The notes under the pieces are model-generated. The model worked only from the letters and a program-made list of their open reading frames with translations, made no database searches and was not told the origin of the DNA. The translations under genes were made by a program, and so were the position numbers. Positions 1-10,316 of a stretch of 64,000 nt of DNA are shown piece by piece. Each line of letters begins with the position of its first letter. The stretch's first letter is position 1. This DNA comes from Henckelia pumila (Eukaryota > Streptophyta > Magnoliopsida > Lamiales > Gesneriaceae), in assembly GCF_033568475.1 (NCBI RefSeq), contig NC_133123.1, positions 1,240,001 to 1,304,000 on the forward strand, given 5' to 3'.

Positions 1-84
1 CAAAATACCCACATAAATCTGCTCGAAACAAATAATTAATAATTAAAATCATATATAAATTAAGTGTACAAAATACACTTATCA
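1..84 (-). repeat. 3' LTR of element A (terminal 84 bp only)
   Basis: Near-identical to 6227-6310 and ending in the same ...ACACTTATCA. The rest of this LTR is left of the window. Confidence 0.92.
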
Positions 85-100
85 AATACCCCCAAACTTA
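85..100 (-). other. Polypurine tract of element A
   Basis: On the minus strand a purine-rich run (AAGTTTGGGGGTATT) ends directly at the LTR boundary, the expected plus-strand priming site for reverse transcription. Confidence 0.8.
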
Positions 101-2475
101 GACTTTTGCTAGTTTCGAGCAAAACTAATCAAAATCAAATTCTAAAACTCATTCTCTCAAACCAACAAGAATAGTCAAGAAATATTATGGAGCAATGGCC
201 TCAACAATGATTTCAAAGAATTTTCAAATCCAATCATATCACACCCAACTAACACTTGAAAGTTTCAGTCATAACAAAATAACCGCATAAACTTACAATC
301 TCCGCAACTCACGTTTCAAAACACCCTTATCCAAGTTCAATTCAAACATTCATAGATCATGAGGACTTTTCAAGATAGAATAGGATCAAATATAGGATAT
401 CTATAAAAAAAACACTCACAAATAGGTAAATGCAACGAATAATAGTGTGTAAGTGTTTAGATCAAAATTCATAATTATTAAAAGTATCAATCAACAGTCC
501 ATAGGCTAAATTCTCGCAACTCTTCTCCACTAGTATATTGGGCAACTGAGACTCGGTCAATAGGACTTAATTAGCTTATAATGTAAGGCCTGGCTTATGG
601 CTACAAATGAAGAATAAGAATTCAAATAAGGAGTAATTTATTGCTTAAACTCAATTCTAATTTCGACTCCTTTTCTTTCACAACTTCACACTTTATTTTT
701 CCACTTCATTGATTTTTTTCAACTTTTCACACTTCTTTCACAATTTTTTTCACCAATTTTTTTTTCTAACTCTTTTTTTCTACTACCTCTTTTCACCTTT
801 TCAATTCATCCACCACACCATTCCTTTTTTTCACAAATAAAACTAGGAGCATATAACATTTTAGCATTCAAATTACTCCCTTAAAGGTAGGAAATATTGT
901 TTAAGCTATTCAGGTAGTCAATGTAGGACCTTGAAATAACGACGAATGGAGGTTTATCACATGTTTACACGCATGTCATTCGATTTTTCAATAAAGCTCA
1001 AAAAATGTACTAGGGATAAAATAAATATTTAGGTAGCTTGAAAGGCTCAAACGAATTCAGAAAATTTGCCTAAATCATTTTTAATCTCAGTTTTGCCCGT
1101 ATTTCACCTCGAAGAGTGTTTGAACTAGTTCTAGACAAGTCTCAATCCACAATTAAATCATACAAATTTCCAATCAGTGCAAAAAAAATAATCATCAGCA
1201 GTAAACGATGATTTTTCAACAAATTTCAGATTTTCTCGTACCTCACTGTACTAATATATACGTGTAGGCTCAAATGACAACTAAGGATAATTTTTTTTTT
1301 TGAATGAAAATTAGGCCAAAAAATTCAAACAATGCCTCAATCATATCTATGTCTGTATGTTTCAAAACTCAAATTCAAGTATTAGTCACAGAGTATATAG
1401 GAAATTGTTCATTCAATTGGTTCAATTTTTTTCAAAAATATTTGTCAGATAGGTAGACAATCATGGATTTCCGTTATAGCACAAAAAATTTTTCATTGGC
1501 CATGCATCCATTTATTTCTTGACTTCATTTAAACTCAACTCAACAAAACTCTAATCTATGAAGCACACAATAAAGCTCAACAAACTCAACAAACTCAACT
1601 ATCAACCAACTAACTTAATCAAACACTAAATCATCCCCCCAAACTTAATATAATCATTGTTCCTAGTGATTAAAAACAAGAAAACGAACAAGGGACGCGT
1701 ACCTTTCGACACCGAGCATCAGGACTCGATGTTATCAACTTCATCTCCATTTAAAATAATTTCGCAACCGCAATGCCAAGGGTAAAATAGTTGAGACGCA
1801 CCACATGACATCCAAATGATCCAAGCTACTGGAAGTGCACTAGCACATGATAAGCCCTTCAAGAATGCCTTTGCGCATGATGAGGCGCTGATAGAGAGCG
1901 CATTAGCGCTATGAGTAACACTGACTAGGGATGGGGAAGCACGTTAGCGCTAATGAGAGGCGCTAATGGAGAGGGCTGGGAGCGCGATAGCGCATGGAGG
2001 AGAGCTGATGGAGGAGGCGCGATAGCGCTATGTCTAGCGCGGATGAGGGGTGATGAGGCGCGATGGCGCAAGGTTCTAGCGATGTTGATGGGTGGCTGCG
2101 CGATAGCGCGATGGTGAGCACGATTGATGAGCGCGATAGTGCAAGGAGTAGCGCAGTTCGTGCATCAGTGAAACGAAGGGTAGGCGCGGGCGCTCCTATC
2201 GCTCGCAAATTTCTTCAGGGAATGGCGCGGGCGCTCCGATAAATGGGGCGGGCGCGCCACTTGCTCGAATTTAAGATTTTTGGAGCCTGAAAAAAATTGA
2301 AAATTAAGAAAAAATTAAGCTCAAAAAATTAAAATAAAAAAATACTTAAAAAATCTAAATAACAAAAATTAAATAAAATAAAAATAAAAGCAAATAAAAT
2401 AAAATAAAATAAAATGCTCGGGTTGACTCCCAAGTAGCGCTTGGTTTAGAGTCGTCAGCCCGAATTTTACCGGTG
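101..2475 (-). other. Non-coding 3' interior of element A
   Basis: About 2.4 kb between protease and LTR with no convincing ORF. It is AT-rich and full of homopolymer runs, apart from a GCGC-rich patch at about 1858-2262. A second polypurine-like run occurs at 1636-1650. The place normally filled by reverse transcriptase and integrase is empty, so I read this as the remains of a large deletion or of a non-autonomous lineage. Confidence 0.7.
1858..2262. repeat. GCGC-rich mini-repeat patch in element A
   Basis: Short irregular repeats built from GCGCTA, GCGCGATAGCGC and GGGCGGGCGCGCC are packed into about 400 bp of otherwise AT-rich DNA. Very similar words recur in the element's own LTR near 5925-5960. 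Confidence 0.65.
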
Positions 2476-4758
2476 TTAGATCTTCCCTTTCTCTTTAACT
2501 CGCCAAATCAATTCCAAGAACTTCCTTTTAAATTTTGCTTTCTTCTTCTTCTTCGCGGTTTTCTTTGTCGATAAATTTGGCGCTTTACTCTTGGATTCAA
2601 CCTCAATATCGGCTCTTGGACAGCTCTCTAACTTCACAACCGGCTCAATCAAACACAATTCTTCAATGGGTGGAGTGGGTGCTTTCGTGAATAAGTTGAA
2701 GACCACTCGTTCGTACTCCACACCCATCGATAATTCACCCTTCTTGACATCTATTTTGGCATCAGCAGTAGCCAAAAACGGGCGTCCAAAAATCAGCGGA
2801 GCACCATGATCCGCTTCAATATCCAAGATCACGAAATCCGCTGGGAATATAAATTTATTCACCTTGACTAGAACATCTTCAACAATTCCTAGTGGATATG
2901 TAATGCTCCGATCCGCCAATTGCAATGAAATCTTAGTCGATTTCATGTCTCTCAACTCCAAGGCCCTGTAAATAGATAATGACATTAAGTTAATACTGGC
3001 CCCTAAATCACATAGTGCAGTAGTAAAATGAGAACCACCAATAGAACAAGGAATAGTAAAACTCCCTGGATCCTTAAGCTTTTGTGGCATCTTCTTTTGA
3101 AGCACCGCACTGCACTCTTCATTCAAATTCACCACCTCGTTCTCTAGCAGTCTCCTTTTGTTGGACATCATCTCCTTGATGAATTTTGCATAATTTGGCA
3201 TTTGCTCCAAAGCATCAGCAAAGGGGATGTTGATGTGAATTTTCTTGAAAATCTCCAAAAATTTGGAGAACTGCTCATCCAATGCTTTCTTCTTGAACCT
3301 CTGCGGGTATGGAAGTGGAGGCTTGTACATCGGTTTTGGCTCAGGTTTAGACCCCTTCTCTTTGACTTTTTCCTCAGATTTCTCCTCTTCAACAGCAGGT
3401 TCTTGGACTCCAACTTCTTTTCCACTTCTCAACTCTATTGCATTGCAATGTTCCTTAGGATTCACCTCAGTATTGCTAGGGAACTGACCGCGGTTGTTGT
3501 CTTTTAGTTCGTTTGCCAACTGCCCAATGCTAGTCTCCATGGATTGCAACACCGCGCCCATGTTGGCCATGTGCGTCTCCAAGCTGTCAAGGCGAGACTC
3601 AGTTCTGGCCATCCTCTTACCTGATTTCTGCACAAAAGTACTAACCACATCCTCCAAAGACGGCTTACCCTCACTCTTATTTGTCATGAACCCTGAAGGA
3701 TTCAACACATTATTATTGTTAGCATAAGAAAATTTTTCATGATTTCGCAAGCTAGGATGGTAAGTATTAGGGACATGGTTACCTCGATAAGCTCCATAAC
3801 CTCGGTAGCCATTAGGAGTGATATAATTAACTTCCTCTAGGGCGTGTGATCTTTCAACTCCAGTTGAATCTGCAACATTAATCTTATTCAAAGAAGCTAC
3901 CTGTGTAGTCAGTGCAGATAATTGAGCGGTGATAGATGTGAGAGGATCCACTGCATACACTCCAGTTGGCTTCTTGACTCCCATACGCTCAAATGGTCAT
4001 TGAAAACTATTAACCGTCATCTGTTCCAGTATATCGTAGGCCTGTACGGGGTATTTTGCAAAAATAGTTCCTCCAGAAGCAGAATCCACGTTCATTCTTG
4101 TAGGCGCATTCAGTCCATTGTAAAACCACTCGATCTGTTCCCAATCTGCAAAATTGTGGTTAGGACAACGTCTAAGTAATTCTTTGTACCTTTCCCACGC
4201 CTCATATAGCTGTTCAGTGTCCAACTGCCGGAATGTGCTGATCTCTATCTTCAGTTGGGTGGATTTGGCAGGTGAAAAATATTTCGCAAGAAATTTTTCT
4301 GCCATTCTCTCCCAAGTAGTGATGCTTCCTAGCGGCAGTGATTGCAACCAACTTCTGGCTTGATCCCTGAGAGAAAAAAGAAACAAGCGTAAGCGAATAA
4401 TATCCTCAGACACACCATTAATTTTTACCGTATCAGTTATCTCCAAGAAGGTGCATAGGTGTAGGTGAGGATCAGCAGTGGCGCTCCCATTAAATTGGTT
4501 TTGTTGAACCATGTTAATCAATGCAGGTTTCAGCTCAAAATTGTTGGCGTTGATAGTTCCTCGAGCGATTCCAGAATAGTGAGCCTGGATCGTCGGCCTG
4601 AATTGATCTCTAATTGGCACCAGGGGAGCTTGTTGTGCTTCTTATTCAGTCATTCTCTCAATTTCTTCTATTCTAATTCTTCTTAAAGCACGTGCAGTGC
4701 GCTCGATCTCCAGATCAAACAGTAAAAAATTCGCATTTTGAGACCGTCGCATAGACAT
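2476..4758 (-). pseudogene. gag-protease of element A, interrupted by two in-frame stops
   Basis: One minus-strand frame runs from an ATG at 4758-4756 to a stop at 2478-2476, broken by TAA at 4644-4642 and TGA at 3999-3997. The first part matches plant retrotransposon gag: a block with ARSWLQSLP, then W..M...F..KYF and RFRQL-type residues. The last third holds the retroviral aspartic protease, with DLGASINLM in the active-site position and a later IFGRPFLATADA block. Proline/lysine-rich linker sequence lies between them. In autonomous relatives polymerase follows; here the frame ends with a lysine-rich tail and nothing follows. Both stops need only one base change each, so the copy looks recently inactivated. 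Gag would form virus-like particles and the protease would cut the polyprotein; this copy cannot do so without readthrough. Confidence 0.85.
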
Positions 4759-4867
4759 CAATTAAAATAAGAAGAAATCAATTAGTAACTTAAAATAAAA
4801 TAAAAAAAACCTCTAAATTAAAATCTAGACTAATTGGTAACAAGACTAAAAAATAATCAAAATTTAC

Positions 4868-4885
4868 TCCCCGGCAACGGCGCCA
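4868..4885 (-). other. Primer-binding site of element A (tRNA-Asp)
   Basis: The minus strand reads TGGCGCCGTTGCCGGGGA, complementary to the 3' end of plant tRNA-Asp (GTC), six bases inside the LTR. This primer is characteristic of Athila/Tat elements. Confidence 0.9.
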
Positions 4886-4891
4886 AAAACT

Positions 4892-6310
4892 TGTTGTGAA
4901 AATTCTCGCAAGCGTACGAGTGTCAAGTTTTAATAAAGTGATAAAATCAGATATCGATCCCACAGGGAGTAAAATAAAAATATTTAGTGCTTGTAATTAA
5001 AATAGTCTAAACTTTATCTAGAAAATTAAAATCTCAGAATTTTGCAAAAAAATAAAATAGCAAGATATTTTTTATTAGCACGCACACAACTTTCAGATAA
5101 AATCAATCAGAAAAAAATGGTCTAGAGGTATAGATTTCACCTGGTTTCAACAACAGTCAATCCTAATTAATTTAGTTTCATGAATTCCAATCAATTAATA
5201 GCCAAGAACACTTAAGTTTATTATTTCCCTCTCCCGAGCAACAAATAATATTTATCAACTACAATTAAATTCCAATATCTCTATTAAGAATTTATCGCAG
5301 TGATCTATCACAAAACAATGTTCTTTTTAAAAGCTCTGTTAAAATTATACACTCTCCCGAGCTGTATAAATAATTAACAGTGTATTTTTTAATGTCTTAT
5401 TCAAAATCTCCTCTGCCGAGCAATGATTTCAAATAAATATAACAAATCAATTATTGATCAGATAATTAAAAAGACAATCAATTCTAAAAAAACAATTAAT
5501 CTAGAAACAAAACTCAATTCAATAAAATCAAAAATTCATGAAAGCGTCTACACCAGGTTCCATCCGACCTCTAGACTCTTAAAAAAATTAATTCATAATA
5601 AAATTCTGAATAAAACAAATCATATTCAGAAAATTCAACATATTCAGAATAAAATAAATAAAAGATAAAGAAAACAAATCCGTCGTCGACGCCGTGTCCG
5701 GTCTATCGAACTCCGTCTTCGTTCTTCAATTAAGCTCCAGAAATTCTTCCCAAAAAATCTCACAGAAAGTCACGATCTCTGATATCTGTGCGTAATGTGT
5801 GTGTGATTGTGGCGGCTCCTCCTTTTCTCTCTGATAAGAATTCCTTTTATATCATGCACAAAAGCCCACTCAAAAGCCCACGAAAATAATTGCTCAAAAT
5901 AAATAAAACAGATATACAGCGACGGGGCGGGCGCTCAAATAGCGGCGCGGGCGCGCCTTCTTTTCGCAATTGCAATTCTCAGATTTCACAAGACATTGCG
6001 CGTTAGCTCTTGATTCCCACTCTTTGGCGCTAAGTGAAGCGCTGACAACATTGGCCCATTAACAAAGCCCAACACTATTCCTCTTCTTTTCTTCTCTTCT
6101 CTCTACGTTTCTTTCCTTCTTTTATTTTTTCTTTCTTTTATTCTTTTCTCTTCTAAATTCCAAATAAATTCAATAATTCTTCTTTTCTCCACAAAATTCT
6201 ATAATTCACTGTAAACACAAATACAACAAAATACCCACATAAATCTGCTCGAAACAAACAATTAATAATTAAAATCATATATAAATTAAGTGTACAAAAT
6301 ACACTTATCA
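4892..6310 (-). repeat. 5' LTR of element A (about 1,419 bp)
   Basis: It is bounded by TGATAAGTG... and ...TTCACAACA on the minus strand (TG...CA). Its U3 end matches 1-84 at the window's left edge, and the tRNA-Asp primer site follows its other end. A TATA-like ATATAAAAGG lies around 5845-5856 on the minus strand. A GC-rich motif near 5925-5960 also appears in the interior patch. Confidence 0.85.
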
Positions 6311-6357
6311 GCCACCTCCTGAAGCGACGGCACAGCGTGCTACATACCAGGGCCCGG
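6311..6357 (+). repeat. 5' LTR fragment of element B between A and D1
   Basis: 47 bp matching 19219-19265 with one visible mismatch. The last five bases, CCCGG, are the left target-site duplication of D1. Confidence 0.85.
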
Positions 6358-8373
6358 TGTAACACCCGGTATTTTAATACGTAAATTCGCATGCATAATT
6401 AGGAAATTTATTTATTTAAAATTTTAGATTTATGGGTTAAATTATTATGTGAATTATTTGTGCATGTTTTAAGATTTATTTTCAAGCATTTAACCCATAA
6501 TTTGAGATTTTTATGATTTTTAGTATTTAAATTATTTTATCGCGTGACGGGACCGTGGACGGACGAGATGACAACTTTCTATCCAATGTATTTCATGAGC
6601 CTTTTAAGAGCCTAAAAATATTATTTTGAGTTTTATTTCCTCAAAATTATCAGTATTTAATTTTATATATTTTTAGGAGTCCGTTTTTATTCAAAATAAG
6701 CCAAAATAATGACTTTTTACTATCTTTAAAATTCCCTTAATTATATATTTCGGGATTTTATTAAAGTTATTAGATTTTAAATATTATTTAGAGCTTTTAA
6801 GTTATATATTTCATATTTAAAATCCTTATTAATATTTTTAATTATTCCAAAACTCTATTTTAATTAATTACACCCTAATCTACCCAACCCTCATGCCTCC
6901 AAGCATCAGCCGACACCTCCTTTTCATCTTCATCTTCTTCATCGGCTAGCATCTCTAAGGACTCCATATCCACGATTTTGAAGCTTCCAAGTTGTGTCAT
7001 CGTCGCCCCGTCGTCCCGGAATCGTCATCTACGCCTACTTCTCTTCAATCTTCGGTGCTAGGCATGTTTTCTTTAGATATTTTTTGATGCCATATCAGTG
7101 TTTATGCATGTGTGTGTGTGTGATTATCAAAATTATTCAAGAAATTTTCAGAAAAATCGATTGGTTTTGTTGTTATGCGCCTTGTTCTTGGATGGGTTGA
7201 ATCATGCTCATGTTTTTTTAGCCATGGTGAGTCCAGCTGCTGGCCAGGGGTTCCTATGCTGTGTGAGGGTGGTTTGAACTCGAGTGGCTCGAGTGGTTCG
7301 AGCCAAATGAGCCCAGGAAAGGTGTAACACCCGGAAATTTTAATACGTAAATTCGCATGCATAATTAGGGAAAATAATTATTTAAAAATTTATATTTGGT
7401 TTAAATGACATTTATGTGTTATTATGTGAATTATATGCATGATTTAAAATTTATTTTAGCATTTAACCCAAAATTAGTGATTTTTGTGATTTATGGAAAT
7501 TAATTGGTTTTGATCGCGTAGACGGGACCGTGGACGGACGAGATACCAAAATATTTAGCCAAAAATATTTTATGAGTTGTTTTAGCCTTAAAATGTTATT
7601 TTAAGATATTTTGTCAAGAAAATTTTAGTATTTAGTTATATATTTATTTAATAGTTGATTTTTAGTCAAAATAAGTCATTTTATTGACTTTTATTAATAT
7701 TTAAAAATTCCCAAAGTTATTATTTCGGGATTTTGGTTTAATATCAGATTTATTATTAATTTTATTAGTTTAAAAATTTATATTTTATGTCATATTATCT
7801 ACCTAACTATATTATATTAATTAATATTCCATTTTAATTCTATTTAATCTATTTAAAACCTAAACCTACCCTACCACTATCTCATTAGCCGATAACTCTT
7901 TTCTTCCACCCTCCTTCACGCCTCCATCATCCCTCTTGGCAGAAAACTCCATAGCCGATCCAACCAAGCTCCACCTTTGAAGGTTTTTGGTCCGTTCGTC
8001 GTCCCGGAGTCCCGTAAACGCATCGTTCGTTGTCAAATAATTATCAAGGCATGTTTAACTCCTTTCTTTAACACCATATAAGCTACATACACGTTTTTAT
8101 GGCAGATCTTTTATGTTTTATTCTGATTTTCATTGAGTGCATGCAAGATCTTGAATTGAATATTGAACAGCTCACGTTTTTCATGTTTGGATGGCATATG
8201 CTCACGTTTTCTTGGCATGGGACAAGCATGGTCTGCTGGGTCAGGTTCGAGGGGTGTCCTAGGGTGCCTAGGGTCGAGCTGGGTCCAGGGGTTCAGGCTG
8301 GTTCACGGCAGGGTACAAGCTGGTGCAAGGTTTGGTCATGGGAGGCGGCAGTTTAGGGTTTAGTGGAAGGGGG

Positions 8374-8514
8374 GCTCGGCTGGTCATGCTAGGTCATGAC
8401 CCAGCCGAGCCAAGGCTGGGTTCGAACCGGCAGGACCCTGGGAAGGTCCTGCCAGCGGCGCTCCGGCCAGGGGCGGCCAGAGCGAGGCGGCAGCAGCCCC
8501 TAAAGGGCTGCTGC
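8374..8514 (+). repeat. GC-rich hairpin cluster in D2 5' LTR
   Basis: Four successive stem-loops: GCTCGGCTGG/CCAGCCGAGC (8374-8410), GGCAGGACC/GGTCCTGCC (8429-8453), CTCCGGCC with a near-complement (about 8461-8484) and GCAGCAGCCC/GGGCTGCTGC (8490-8514). The same cluster is in the second LTR at about 11363-11503, in D1 at 13128-13215 and in E. Confidence 0.8.
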
Positions 8515-9254
8515 TCGCGCAGCCGAGGGCAAGGAGAAGGGGGCGTCGGGTAGGGGGGGGGTTCTGGGTGGTTCCGGGTCGGGTCAGGGTATTGGGTCGG
8601 GTCAGTAGGGTCTAGGGTCGGGTCAGGCAGGTTCGGGTCCGGGCTAGGTGGGCCGGGCTCGAGTATTTTAATTTTAAAATGTTTAATGTTTTAATTGGAT
8701 TTTGGGCCATTTAATTAGAAATAAAATTATTTGGGCTTCCAATTAATTTTATTTGGGCTTTTTAAATTATTTTTAAGTTAACCCAATAATTTTATGGGCC
8801 CGTGGGCCCATTGGAATTTTTGGGCTAGTCAGTGATTTTAATGGGTCAGTCTAGGAATTTTTATGAATTAATTAGTTATTGGGCCTAAATATTTTTATTT
8901 AAGCCCAATAACATTTAAGTTATTTTAGTAAAAATTATAATTTTTAAAATTAGTTATTTAATTATGGGCTTTAAGTTAGTTAACAGGCTTTAAGTCAGTT
9001 AAGGGGTTTAGTAGAGAGACCAGCAGTCTGGACCAACCCATGAAAATAAACTAAGTCCGGAATATATATTTAATTATTTTTATGCATGAAGTCTATTTTA
9101 AGTAAAAGTATATTTATTATTAAAATTAATTAAATATATATTACGAACATATTTTAAGTGCATGCATACATGAAATATTTTATGATGTGTTTATGATTAA
9201 GAATTGAGCATGAAAAATATTTTTATGGAAATTGAAGTGATGTGACAGCATAGA

Positions 9255-9363
9255 AGTGGGTTTTACCACTGACACAGAGGTAGTTCTACTACCGGCATAG
9301 AAGTGGGTTTTACCACTGGCACAGAGGTAGTTTACTACCAGCATAGAGGTGGATTTATCCACC
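9255..9363 (+). repeat. Short-hairpin array in D2 5' LTR
   Basis: Five consecutive 5-bp stem-loops: AGTGG/CCACT, GGTAG/CTACC, AGTGG/CCACT, GGTAG/CTACC and GGTGG/CCACC, with 4-6 base loops. The second LTR has them at 12245-12353. Confidence 0.8.
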
Positions 9364-10025
9364 GCCACGTACGATGGTTCTTTAGACTGATCAGTCGGCA
9401 CAGTTATTAGTCACATTCATGAATATGACCGTACACAGTTTTTATGTTTATGACATGCTCAATTATGTTATGTATGATGAAGAAAGTTATGTTATGTATA
9501 AGATTTATGATTAAGCATTTATGTTATGAAAAATGTTTCCACTCATGCTCATGTACATGTATATGTATTAGTATTTACGTGATGCATTATTTTTAAGCTT
9601 GTTATAAAGGATTAGACATGTTGAGCCTCTAGGCTCACTACGCTTATATGGTGCAGGTGAGTATGATGTAGCTCCTACCGGTGGCGAGGACGTATGAGCG
9701 AGCATGGCAGTGGCCCCGTGACCATCTCGCTAGAGTTTTATTTATGCATGAGTTATTTATTTAGGATATTTTTATGTTTTCAGTGGTTATGATTACTTAT
9801 TGATTTTTCATGATTTTAGTAGACATAAGTTATAAATTTTCATTATAGACATTATTTTATCTATTGCATTACTCAAGATTTTATCAAATAAATGTTTATT
9901 ATTTTATTAAGCGAGTTATTATTTGTAATATTATTTTTAAAGTTTATACATATATGTATGGGCGTATATGTATATAGTATTTTAAAAAAAAAGTTTTTCC
10001 GCATTTAGTAGTACTAGGCGTTTCA

Positions 10026-10316
10026 ATTGGTATCAGAGCACGGTCCTCGGAGGGTGTCCATCTGCCACGTGAAGCTCAGAAATCCTGCTACTGGTCTGTA
10101 AGTTTTAAATGTTTTAATAAGATTTAGAAGGAGCATATGTATTAATTTTAAGTATTTCATGTTCAGTAAGATTTTTGAAACCCTTAGTTATGCATTGCGA
10201 TTTACGTAAAGAAATATGTGATAGTTGGTTTAGTGAAGTGGATTTTGAAGAACTCCGTTATTAGAATTGGATCAGTCGGATTTCGAGGACGAAATTCAAT
10301 TTAAGGGGGGGAGAAT
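10026..10316 (+). other. Interior of D2: primer site, leader remnant and polypurine tract
   Basis: It begins ATTGGTATCAGAGCACGG, complementary to the 3' end of initiator tRNA-Met. The leader continues to ATGCATTGCGATTTACGTAAA, homologous to the gag start of element E at 39600-39625. It then jumps to a 3' segment ending in TTTCGAGGACGAAATTCAA and the purine tract TTAAGGGGGGGAGAAT before the second LTR. No coding capacity remains. Confidence 0.88.

Larger units (their letters stand above)
1..6310 (-). mobile_element. Element A: Athila/Tat-type Ty3/gypsy retrotransposon lacking pol (left end cut by window)
   Basis: The last 84 bases of an LTR at 1-84 are repeated at 6227-6310, so the element lies on the minus strand. 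Its 5' LTR is at the right (4892-6310) and its 3' LTR runs off the left edge. A primer-binding site matching the 3' end of plant tRNA-Asp follows the 5' LTR. A purine-rich tract lies just inside the 3' LTR. The interior encodes only gag and an aspartic protease; no reverse transcriptase, RNase H or integrase is visible between 85 and 2475. Athila/Tat lineage is inferred from the tRNA-Asp primer site and the gag-protease sequence. The element sits inside the 5' LTR of element B: base 6311 continues B's LTR exactly where 19219 does. About 1.3 kb of the left LTR lies outside the window. Confidence 0.9.
7323..10025 (+). repeat. 5' LTR of D2
   Basis: TGTAACACCC...CGTTTCA, 2,703 bp. In order it holds an AT-rich first part, a GC-rich hairpin cluster (8374-8514), a GGGTC-rich tract (about 8550-8650), a TGGGCY-rich block (8690-9000), a short-hairpin array (9255-9363) and a CAG/GTGAGTA donor-like site at 9657. 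Confidence 0.92.

Noticed and set aside
2591-3727. Several plus-strand ORFs over gag-protease of element A
   Set aside because: Antisense shadows of the recognised minus-strand gag-protease.
5423-5668. 81-aa Lys/Ile/Asn-rich ORF
   Set aside because: Low-complexity AT-rich LTR sequence of element A with no domain resemblance.
8099-8553. Overlapping small ORFs (66-85 aa) in D2 LTRs, repeated at 11088-11542
   Set aside because: They fall in the GC-rich hairpin block of an LTR. Conservation is at the level of hairpin pairing, the frames change between copies and no family resemblance is seen.
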